Shown: positions 26,575-36,500 of the stretch, piece after piece | Position numbering within the stretch: the first letter of the stretch is position 1 | How the letters are laid out: every line of letters starts with the position of its first letter | Translations under genes and position numbers: made by a program | The notes under the pieces: generated by a model | The model's input: only the letters and a program-made list of their open reading frames with translations | Database searches by the model: none | What the model was told of the DNA's origin: nothing | Origin: Manis javanica | Taxonomy: Eukaryota; Chordata; Mammalia; Pholidota; Manidae | Length of the DNA stretch: 64,000 nt | Reading direction: 5' to 3' | Assembly: GCF_040802235.1 (NCBI RefSeq) | Contig: NC_133166.1 | Coordinates: 114,528,991 to 114,592,990, forward strand

Positions 26575-26760
26575 GGAGCAGTAACCATAACACTCAACAT
26601 TATTGAGTGCTAAGTGCCAGGGACTGGACTTGCATTAACTTAGTTCTGAGGAAGTTACCATTATCATCATCCTTGCTTATGCAAGAGGAAACTGAGGTGT
26701 AGAGGGGTCAAGTGACTCGCCCAAGGTCACAAAGCAAGTGAAGGTGGAGCAGGCCCCCGC
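26575..26760 (-). repeat. MIR SINE, antisense
   Basis: Full-looking reverse-complement MIR: 'cattattgagtgctaagtgc', 'ccattatcatcatccttg', 'aggaaactgaggtgtagagg' and 'gactcgcccaaggtcac'. Confidence 0.75.
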
Positions 26761-28004
26761 AGTCCTTGACCCTCTCCCAACAGCGTGGGATGGGAGGCTC
26801 TCGAGGTGAGACTCCACATCGCAGCCTCACTGGGATGGCCCCAGGGAGGTGCTGTCTGTTCTCTGGCCCCTGGGCCCAAAGGAACCCAGATAGTCTGGAG
26901 AAAGGCTGAGAAGTCTGAGGGAGGGAGGGGACAGAGCGGGAGCCAGCAGTGACTCAGCAGGGCAGGATAAGGATCTTCCAGCCCAGGGAGAGGTAACCCC
27001 ATTCCTCTGCCAGGGGAGACAGAGTCACGGAGCCTGAGGCATGGGTTGGCCAGGGCAATGGAACATCCTGAGAATGGCGGGGAAGGCTCCTGGCAGGCAA
27101 GGTTGGAGCTGACGATCTGGGGGTATCCCCTCTGCCCTTACCCTCCTCACACACCCGTCACCCGGACATCCTTGCAGACAGGGAGGCAGAGCCCAGATAG
27201 GGCAGGGGAGAGGCAGGCAGCGGGGCCTCGCTGCTCTCAGCTTCGGGGAAGCAATGGGGCAGGTGAAGAGCTGGTTCAGGTGGGGGTGGGGGGGTGCAGG
27301 GCAGGGTAGGGCTGTGGCTGAGGTAGGAGGCCCTGGCCCCGGGGTTCCCGCTGACATCACGGCCAGCCCAGGGTGAGGCAGGGCTTCTGGGATCCTGCCC
27401 GCTGGAGGGAAAGGGAAAGTGCACGGCTCTGCTGCCTCTCCTCCCCTCCTGCCCTCGGTGGCCCGGTGCTGGTACCTTCACAATGGAGTGCACGGTGGTG
27501 GAGAGGAGGCACTGCTCCTCATCTGGCCCTGGCAGCCCAGGGGGGGGCCTCTGAGCCTGTTTAGCCCTTTGCTTTGCTGGCTGTATAGCTGGGCCCTGAG
27601 GAGCGGTCATCTAAGCCTGGCTCAGTGCTCATTTCATGATCCAAACCTCCCCTGCTCATGGAATCTACAATTCTAGCTGAGGGGACTTGAGCGCTCTCGG
27701 TGATCCGGGAAGGCAATTCGGGGTACCTGGCCCAGCATCACATATCAGTTCATGTCAGCAGTGGTTGGTAGGTGGTAGGTGGTGAGCAGGAGAGCCCAGG
27801 TCTCCCGCTCCAAGCACATGGGGACTCTTTTGCTATCCCAAGGAGCATCTTGGTGCCCTGAAGAGACCAGGCATGCCCCAGGTCAGATATTTCATAGCCA
27901 CGGCACTGGGCAAGTCCTGCCATCCCTGGAGCTCTCAACCTCTTCTCCTTTCAAGAGCCCCTGCCTTGGTGCCCCCTGTTTGCACCTGTGCAGCATGGTC
28001 AAAG

Positions 28005-28235
28005 GGTGTGGTGCTGCAGGCAGACAGTCCTGGGCTTCAGTTCTGCTGCCGCCACTGTGTGGCCTTAAACTAGCAACTCCATCTTACCAAGCCTCTGGTT
28101 TCCTCACACAGAAGATGGGGAAATACCAGTTCCTATTTTATAGGCTTAGTTATGGGACCCTAGCCTGTAAGAATGAAATGAAATCATCTACATAAAGTTC
28201 AGTGAGTTCACACTGTTGTCATTATTTAAGCCTTA
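28005..28235 (+). repeat. MIR SINE
   Basis: MIR order preserved: 'tgggcttcagttctgctgcc', 'ctggtttcctcacacagaag', 'atggggaaataccagttcc' and an ATTATT-type tail. Confidence 0.6.
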
Positions 28236-28334
28236 GAAGCCCAAAGGAGTAAAGTGTCACCAAGAAACACCAGGCAGAGCAGCAGCTGGCAAAGTCAGCG
28301 TGGGGGGCCATTGTCTCCCCTGCCTGCACACAGG

Positions 28335-28425
28335 GCAGCCTCCCCCCGGGCCCCATGGCCCCTTAGGGCTCCTCTGTATCCTTGGCACCTCGCACGTCAA
28401 TGTTTGGTGAACCAATGAATGGATG
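28335..28425 (+). repeat. L2 LINE 3' tip
   Basis: Has 'gtatccttggcacctcgcac' followed by 'caatgaatggatgagtgaat', the common L2 terminus. Confidence 0.5.
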
Positions 28426-28604
28426 AGTGAATATCCTCACCTCTGTGGGCTTCTCCACCACCACACTCCTGCTCACTCACCAGAGGGGTTCAGGAATCCA
28501 GGACGCCCCGGGGACCAGGGCCCATTTAATGCCAATTCTGCCGCTGTGCAGGACACGGTGTTTTTGGGGCATCTGGAGAAACTTCCCTGGGGATGCCAGT
28601 TGTG

Positions 28605-28645
28605 CGGGGAAGGTGGGAAGGTGGGAAGGTGGGTGGGAAGGACAG
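28605..28645. repeat. Short GGTGGGAA tandem repeat
   Basis: Repeated 'aaggtgggaaggtgggaag' words, about four units. Confidence 0.7.
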
Positions 28646-29009
28646 GTGGGACCACAGCTGGTCCCTGAGCCAACAGCGACTCTCCCCTACCCCTCTGTGG
28701 GGCAGCTAAGTCATCACGTGGTGCCAGCCTTGGGCCCCTGCCCAGCCACACTCCTTGGGGCTGACCTGTCACACTCCCTGTGGATGCTAAGGCCTGGAGT
28801 CTGGAAGGCCAAAGAGGGCAGCAAAGCAGTGTTCTCACCATCAGCCCACTGATAGCTGCACTCTCCTGGGCGGAGGAGGACAGAGGTGGTCATATCCCGT
28901 TGCACAGAGGGGTGATGAACTTGCCCTAAGGCCATGCCTGCCAGTCGGAAGCTGGGCCCTCTGCGGGCTCCAGGGAAGGCCGTGCCCAGCGCTGCCTCTG
29001 CCCGGGGTT

Positions 29010-29215
29010 GCCCTGCCCTGCTGCCTTTCTGCTGTCCATTTCACCTTCAAATTCCACCTCTGGAAGCTCTCCCTCCCTCACCATCCGCTGATCGCAGTTT
29101 AATGAGTGTCCCTTGCCACAAGACTGAAATTCCTGGAGACAAGGGTGGGTTTTCCTTGCCCTCTGTCTTCTGCAGGGCCTAGCACCCAGCAGGGGCTCCA
29201 GACATGCCTTCACGA
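29010..29215 (+). repeat. L2 LINE fragment
   Basis: Degraded L2 3' region with 'ccttcaaattccacctctgg', 'aagctctccctccctcacc' and 'agggcctagcaccc'. Confidence 0.5.
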
Positions 29216-29929
29216 TGCACCGCGGGCCAGATGGCTCCGGAGCTCAGGGGGCAGGGGTCTCCTCTCACCTCTGCCCTGCGCCCACCAGCAATCCCAGATT
29301 GTCAGAGCTGGAAGGGCCCCTAACAAGAATGCCTTTCTGAGAGTCATAGGGGAGCAGGAACTTTCCTAAAGTCCGTAACCCCGCAGTCAGAAATCAGAGG
29401 GCAGCCACCTGTGCCCTGCCACCCCACAGAAACCCTGGGGGGCCATTTCTGCTCTGCCTCTCCTTTCTTTCTTCTTCTCCCCAATTCCAACAGCCCACCT
29501 CCGTTTAGAATTTGGCACAATAAAGGCACAGCCTTTATTCCAGTCCTTACCCCAACCCAACTGGAAGCTCCTAGCCTGCTGCCTTTGCCCAGACATGGCA
29601 GAGGGGCACTGGCAGCTTGTAGAGGGAGTTGATTTTCCCTTTGGCAGTGGGGAAGATGGGGGGAGGGGAGAGGCTTGCCCCCTACCCCAACCCGTGAGGG
29701 GGGAGGGTAGGGACGCAGGTCCAGACAAGAGGCAGAGGGAGAAGACACGTTCCCCAGCCTGTGGGGTCTCAGCACCAAACCCTGCGGCTGTGTAAGGCCA
29801 GTTGTCTCTGCACCTCCCTGGCCATTTCAGAGCTGCAGCCCTGGGTTCCTGCAAACTAATGCCTGCTAGGCTGGAGAGGTGAACGTGTGCTGGGGGAGAG
29901 GGGGCAGGCGGAGGCGGCACTGCAAGCTT

Positions 29930-30185
29930 CCCTCCTCCCGTGCAGAGTCTCTTCCTCTTCCTCCTCCGCTCCAGCCTCCTCCCCTCCTTCCCACTCCCAC
30001 CCATCTATTTGCCTCTGTGTCTCCGCTTTCCTGCCCCATCCCTTCTTTTCTCCCCCCTCTTCCCCAAGCACCCCCTCTTCAGCTCCCCTTCCCTCTCTCC
30101 CCTCTCTCCCCGGCCCCCTCCTGCCCTCCCCAGCTGGGGCTGCTTTCTCCCTGACTCAGCAAGGTGCTTTATAAGGTGCTGAGGG
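29930..30185. promoter_or_regulatory. Polypyrimidine tract with AP-1/MARE and TATA-like element
   Basis: About 200 bp of almost pure C/T is followed by CTGACTCAGCA (AP-1/MARE type) at 30152-30162 and CTTTATAAGG at 30168-30177. This could be a promoter or enhancer about 2 kb upstream of the CLCF1 CpG island. No transcript can be inferred from sequence alone. Confidence 0.3.
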
Positions 30186-30609
30186 GCTCAGCCAAATCCA
30201 AGCCGCATTGTCTCCTGCAGACACTCTCCCCGCTGCAAACCAGGGCAGGACAAGCTGCTCCCTGTGCCCTCCCCTCGCCTTCATGGCTGCTGCCTCTGAA
30301 AGGGTGGCTGCTAGGAGACCTCCTGGCCGGCCTCAGTGCCAGTCACCCACCTGGGCATCTGCCTTCTTGACCTTGGCACACGCATCAAAAGATCTAGGGC
30401 TCACCCACCAAGAACGTCATTGGAACTCCAGAGTTCTGCCTGGGGGATGGTGGTGAAGGGGAAGAGGTAGGCCCCAAGCACTTCTCAGAAGGACCCCACC
30501 CCACCCCATCCATGCAGGTTTCATCAGCAATGCAACTGATGTCCCGGAAAATCCCCTGCCCCCAACACCAAGCAAGCTCCCCTTTTCCAGCTCTTTTTCT
30601 CCTTGTTTA

Positions 30610-30665
30610 GGAAAAAAAAGAAAGAAAGAAAAGAAGAAAGAAGGAAGGAAGAGAAGAAAAAAAAC
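30610..30665. repeat. Purine (A/G) simple repeat
   Basis: Imperfect (gaaa)n/(gaag)n tract of about 55 bp, nearly all purine on the plus strand. Confidence 0.85.
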
Positions 30666-31794
30666 CCCAACAACAAAGTCTGTCCCACTCCAGTGAGGTA
30701 ATTGAAAACAAACTTCTCCCCCCAGCCCCCCACCTCAGTTCTTGCAGTGCGGAAAAGGCTAGGGCTGCCCTGGGAACTGAGCACGGTCAGGACCATGATG
30801 CCTGCTCTGACCCACAGGCTAGAGGGGCTGTGGCAGGACTGGCAGGGTGCCCTCCTTTCTCTGGGGACACCGGGGTGGGAGTGGGGAGCGCAGGCTCTGA
30901 TGCTATTCCGGAGAGAGGAATCACCTTCCAGGTCTGGTCCACCACAGCCTCTCCCCTTTTGAAACAACTAATAAACAACAAAAGCAACTTATCACCAAAT
31001 TATTTAATTGGTGGTCTGGTTCTAGAGCTTGAGTGCTTGGAGACCCAAAGACTGTCCCCAAGGAAAAGTCACAAAATGGGGATGTCTATGTGCCCCAGCT
31101 GAGAGCTGTTTCCTCGGCACGCTCCCTGGCAGCCCTCTGCGGAGGGAGGAAGGGGGAGGCAGGGAGACCCTCCAGGGAGGGTCTAGGCTTATAGATCCCC
31201 TAGGTACCCAGCCCAGCAAGTCCCAACCCAGGCCGGAGGGGAGGAAGGAGGGCACTCCACCGCCGAACCAACCCTATCCCACCACCGGGAGGAACCGACA
31301 ACCCAAACCCCCAGGGCGGCAGAAAGCCAAATGCCTTTATGGGGAAGCATTTCACAAATAGGGACTCTAGGTCTGTCCATCGCCTTGAATTGGCACAGTT
31401 CACCATATGGGCTGAGTCACCCATAAAGCCTCTGGTGTCGAAACTAGTCCCGTGCTGATTAAAGAATTAGAACCCCCCACCCGTGTGCACTCTACCCACC
31501 ACTGGGAAGAATGAAGCACCTTGTGAACCTGAGGGAAAAACCCTCAGCCAAGTGCCCTGGTCTTTCCTCAGAGCAGGGCAGAGGGCCTGTGGTGCCCTCT
31601 TCCTCCCGTTCAAGGGGCATTGTACGCCGGTTAGTCACCTGCCCCGGCCCAGGCGCCTCACTCAGCCCCAGCTTTTGGAAATGGGACAAGCGGCGGGACA
31701 ATAGGCAAGGGGGGGGGCGGTCAGCCCAGACAAAGGGCAGCAGGAAAAACACCATCACTTGCTTCGAGGCCAGCTCGCTGGCATTTGGGGGAAT

Positions 31795-33520
31795 GTGTCA
31801 CTGCGTTTACTCAGGGGGCGGGGGCGGGGCGGGGGCGGGGGGGGTTAGAGACGGGAGGCAGAGGTAGGGCGAGGGCAGGGACCCCGCACCGGGCCGGCGG
31901 CAGGCGCCCCTGGCCGACGCCGAGGGAGAGGAGAAGCAGCGGGCGGCTCACCCCTCCAGCTCTCGGAGTTTGCAGGGGGACCGATGCCCTCCCGCCCCCG
32001 CCCCCGGGAGGCCGGGTGGTACCGCCGCAGCCTCGCCTCACCTCACCCCCCCCCCCGGTGCTGTGGGAGGGAGAGGAGCCCCAGAAGCCCTCCCTTCCCC
32101 CTCCCCTCCTCCCCCCACCCCGGGGAGGGCCGCTACAATTTGTGGTTACAGCTTTACACGTCAGAAAAAAAAAAGTTTGTAGAATGTCCCACACCGAAAA
32201 AAAAAAAAATCCGAAACCGAGCGAAAAAAACCTGCGAGTGGGCCTGGCGGATGGGATTATTAAAGCTTCGTCGGAGCCGCGGCTCGCCCTCCCACTCCGC
32301 CAACCTCCGGGAGAGGAGCCGCGCCCGGCCGGCCGGCCCCCAGCCCCATGGACCTCCGAGCAGGTAGGAGCCCGGCGTCCGCGGCCCCGGCCCCCGCCCC
32401 CGCCCGGGAGCGCGAGATCCGGTTCCCGTCTCCCCCGGGGAGCCCCGAGCGGAGGCCGGGCTGGGGAGCCGGCGGTTGCCCCCGCCAGCAGGGCTCAAGC
32501 CGGGGAGGCACGGCCGGGCGCCCTCGAGAGGGGCCGGGCGGGGACGCGGCGTTCCTGGGCTCCGCTCGCGGGGCCGGGGAGGTGGCCGGGGGCGCGGCGG
32601 GGAGTCCCGGCGCCCCGCAGACCCGGGGAGGCGGCAGCCTGGAGCCCCAGCGCGGCGGGGTCCCGGGGGTCCCCAAGGACGGGGTCCCGCGAAGTCGGGA
32701 GAGCTGGTCCGAGGCGGGGAGAGGGGCTGCGGGAGGGGACGCGGCGCGCGGGGGGCAGGGGGCCGGGAGAGGAAGAGGGGGGAGGCCGGCGGGGGGCCCG
32801 GGGCCGGGCCGCCGGGAGGCGAGGGGAGGCCGACACCTCGGGGAGGGAGAGCGGGAAGGGGGAGGGCGGGGGGCAGAGAGGGCCGGGCCGGCCCTGGGGC
32901 GCCGCGCGGCCGGAGCCCACCATGCTGCCCGCGGCCGCGGAGCCGGCGGCAGGTAGGGGCCGGGCGACCGGGCGGGCGGCCGCGGCCGCGAGTCCCCCGG
33001 CGCGGCCCGCCGTGGCCTGGGAGTGATTAGTGCGGGGGGCGGGCGCAGCCCGACCGGACCGGGCAGGAAAAGTCCGTCCCCGGCCCGGGCGCGGTGGCAG
33101 CGGCCGCTCGGCCCCGGCAGCCCGCGGGCGGGCGGGCAGGGCAGGGAGTTGACGCGCGGGAAAGGGCAGCGGCCCGGCCGAGCTCGGAGCCCGGGAAGGG
33201 AGCGACCGGGCGGGAGCGGGCCGGGGGCGGGGCCGGGGGCGCCGGGGCCACACAGGGGAAAGACGCCGCAGGGAGGGGGTCGGGAGCGACAGGTCGCCGC
33301 AGAGTGGGGAGGGCCAGCCGGCGGCCGTCGCCGCACAGTCCTCGGGCCCAACCCCTCGGGGTACACCCCAAGTCCCCCGGGCCCCGCCAAGTCCCCTCAG
33401 CTCTGTCCCACCTTCCTTCACAGCTACTCCACACCGCGCGCCAGAAGCCCTCCCCACAGACCCCCAATCCCCGTGGAGCCCTTCCCGGTTTCCTCCTGCG
33501 CCTGGCCTGCCCTTCCCGTT
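31795..33520 (+). promoter_or_regulatory. CLCF1: Large CpG island over CLCF1 first exons
   Basis: About 1.7 kb of very high G+C and CpG covering both candidate first coding exons. A G-run block (31810-31845) could form quadruplexes. Three A-tracts (about 32164-32228) interrupt the GC-rich DNA upstream of the first ATG. There is no clear TATA; 'gggattattaaagc' near 32251 is the nearest A/T-rich element. Confidence 0.8.
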
Positions 33521-36500
33521 TAGGGTGGAGTGGGCTGCCAGGAGGGGAGGGGAGGCCAGAGGTCCCGCATGGCAGGAGCAGGCCCAGCCTCCGAGCCAGA
33601 CTGGGGTGGAAGCACTGGACACATTCCCCTGTCAGGCTCTCTCTTATCCTGACCCAGATGGGCTGACATCTCTGTGCTTTCATGGCCCCCAAAAGCCCCC
33701 TTCCTGCCCTGGATCACACACAGGGACACGTTCCCCGACAGACCAGACCCACTTTCCAAGGCTCAGACACCCTTGCCGCCCTGGAGCCACACACTCAACC
33801 AGGGGAGGAAACAGGCGCCAGACAGAGATGGCAGCAGCTGTGTCATGGCTCCCTCGCCCACCGCACAAAGAGCCCTGCACTCCTGTCCGGTCACACTTCT
33901 GCACACCAGCCCCTCACCCCAGCTACTCTGTTAGTGACACTTCACATTCCTCCCACAATCCCACCTGCCTGTTCACACCCTGGCTCCTGCAGGCACCTTT
34001 CTTGCTCCTCCCATACCTTCTGGGTAACAACACCCTTTCAAACTCTCCCACATACTTGTCCTGACTCCTTCACTGCAGCCCCCTGCCTGGCTCTCAGCAG
34101 ACTGCCCAGCGCCCTGGCTTCACAGTCCAGAGTCCAGAACCCTCTCACTCCAGCAAAAGCCCGACACCTGTGATTCTACTGACTTCCCAAGGCAGGGCAG
34201 CTCGCCCACCTGTCTGTTTCTTTCCCTGGGCCTTGGTTTCTTCTGGAAGAGAAGGGCAGGGAGGGGGCTGCAAAAGAGACCCAGATGGGCCGGAGTGGAG
34301 ATGGAGCCCCACAGGGTTGTGCAGAGGGTTGTGCAGAGGGACGTTAGTGGGAACAGTGAGCCCCTCACGTGAGCCCAGGCACCTGGTCGTTGGCAAAGCT
34401 AGGACTCCTGACTTCTGGGTCTACGTGTACCCACTCACTAATCACTTCTTAGCAGCCTGGGGAAGAGGGAACTAAAGAGAGAACGGAAGGGAGAGAGGAA
34501 GAGGGGGGAGGGCAGCCAGCCCAGAGGACAAGAAAAAAGGGCTGTTTCTTGTGGACCCTTCCCTGGGAAGGCAGGTCCCTGAGAGCTGTTTCCTACACTC
34601 TAAATACCAGGATCTCTCACCACAGTGGAGGCAGCACCCCCAAAATTGCTTCCCTCCCCCAGTTCCCCTCAACAGACCCTACAACAGTCACCAGGATGCT
34701 GGTCCTGGTCTAGCCTGAGGGCCGGGCCTTTGCTTCTGGTGCCTGATCAGCTCAACACCTGCGGAGCTCTGGGACGCCCCCTGATGGCCCTGACAACCAC
34801 GTCTTCCGCTGATTGTCTCTTAGCCACCAAGCCCCTGTGCAGTCTCCTGGCTGACTCATCCTGACCACCCTGACCACCCTGACACTTCTGCACCTCTGAG
34901 TCCCCCACTCACTGAGTGAGGTCGGCCTGGGGATACAGGCCAGGACTGAGGGGCAGCTGGTGGAAGATACGTGAACGTGGGTATGCCTGCCTGTGCAGCC
35001 GTGTCAGGGTGGCCATGCTTGTGCTTGGGATGAATATGTGTGTGTGTGTGTTCATGAGGGGGCCTCGGTTCCCAGGGCCCAGGGATCTGGATGGAATTAG
35101 AGGCTGGCCGGGCGGGGGCCAGTATGGGGGTGGGGGTGGGGGTGCAGCAGGAAACGTGAGCTGCACTCATTAGCTCCTCACGTGCTCAGCCGGATTTATA
35201 AACACAGGGGAAGACGGGATGTAAACAATCAGTGGGCAGCAGCCAGAGGCAGAGCTGGGGCGGGGGCTGGGCTGGGGGCCAGGGCTGGGGGAGGGGGCCC
35301 GGGGCAGCCCCCAGTGGCGGGGTCCACCTGCACACCAGAACCTGGAGAGATGGACAGATGAGGGCTCCAGGATGCCCTCTGCACTCTCCCTCCTAGCGAC
35401 ACAAGCCAGCCGCAAGCTGCGCTGGGTTCCAGTGCTTACACCTGAACCACAGGTGTCTCTGCCCGAGATGCTGTCAGTTTTGCTGCCTGAGATATGGGGA
35501 CATCTTGCCCAGAGTGGAAGCTCTCCTAATAGAGGGTAGGGCCCTGTCCCCTTTCTCCTCTCCTAGCCTCTTCTTCTGGATTTCTGAGACTTCTTCCCTC
35601 TTTCTAGTTCTCTCCATGGGTCAGTCCTTCAGATCCTCTGCTCTCTCCCCTGCACCCCCCACCCCAACTTGCAGTGACACAGTTACCTCAGAACTGAAAT
35701 ATTCCTGGAAACACCGGCCTGGTCTGGTTAATTTCATGAGCCGTTTTTCTGCCCAGATGACTTAGCTCTGTTTATGCAAAGGCTTCTCCCCCGCTGTCCC
35801 TGTGTAGGGAGCCAGTCCTCCCCAGGGACTTCCCGCAGGACTCAAAAGGGGAGGGAAAAACAAGGCCCAGAGCTGGGTTCCTGACCACCCCCCCAGTCCC
35901 CTAGCTGTGGGGGAAGTAGAGCCCAGTCCCACAAGTCTGGCTAGCAGGGCTGCCCAAAGCTGGGTGGGGTAAAGAGCAGAGCCCAGCTCCCGGTTCTGCT
36001 TCACCCGGGATCCTCAACATTGCCACTAACTGTGCGCTGGCCAGACAGAAAGCTACGTCAAGACCCACCTCAGCAGGTCTTCACGCTCCAAAACTAACCC
36101 CACCCTGTACCCGTAGGGTCCTGGAGGTGACTCAGCTGGATATCCAGGTTGAGGGCAGCCCAGGATTTTGTGCAGAAGAGAAGGACCTTGAATTATCTTG
36201 GGATGTAAAGAACAGTGAACAGAAAGTAACTCAGAGTAAGCAAGAGCTAGCGATGTGAAGGAACCTTCAGGAGGGGAGCCACCTGCTGCTGCTGGGGAAG
36301 AGGAAAAGGGGAGTCTGTCTCCCCAGGGAACAGTATTGGGCGTGACCCTGTTCTCTGTCCTAACACACACACACACACACACACCTGCAAGAGCCCTTTG
36401 CCCACAAAGGCAGGGTCTCTGGGACTAGTGGCACCCCTACGCCCACACTCATCTGTAAAGCCAACCAAGCACTGAAAGAGTGAAGGCTGATGAATCGGGT

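Larger units (their letters stand above)
20700..31790. other. RAD9A-CLCF1 intergenic region
   Basis: An 11-kb spacer without a supported gene. It contains an L2 3' end (22.1-22.7 kb), several MIRs, an L3/CR1 relic (25.1 kb), a polypyrimidine tract with a TATA-like element (29.9-30.2 kb) and a purine repeat (30.6 kb). Long open frames here (for example 25310-25984 minus) show no recognisable domain and sit in GC-rich DNA. Confidence 0.6.

Noticed and set aside
31785-33692. Several 160-413-codon open frames on both strands in the CLCF1 island
   Set aside because: Composition is almost all Gly, Ala, Pro and Arg, as expected from CpG-rich DNA. All frames overlap each other and none has splice or domain support, apart from the two short CLCF1 first exons.
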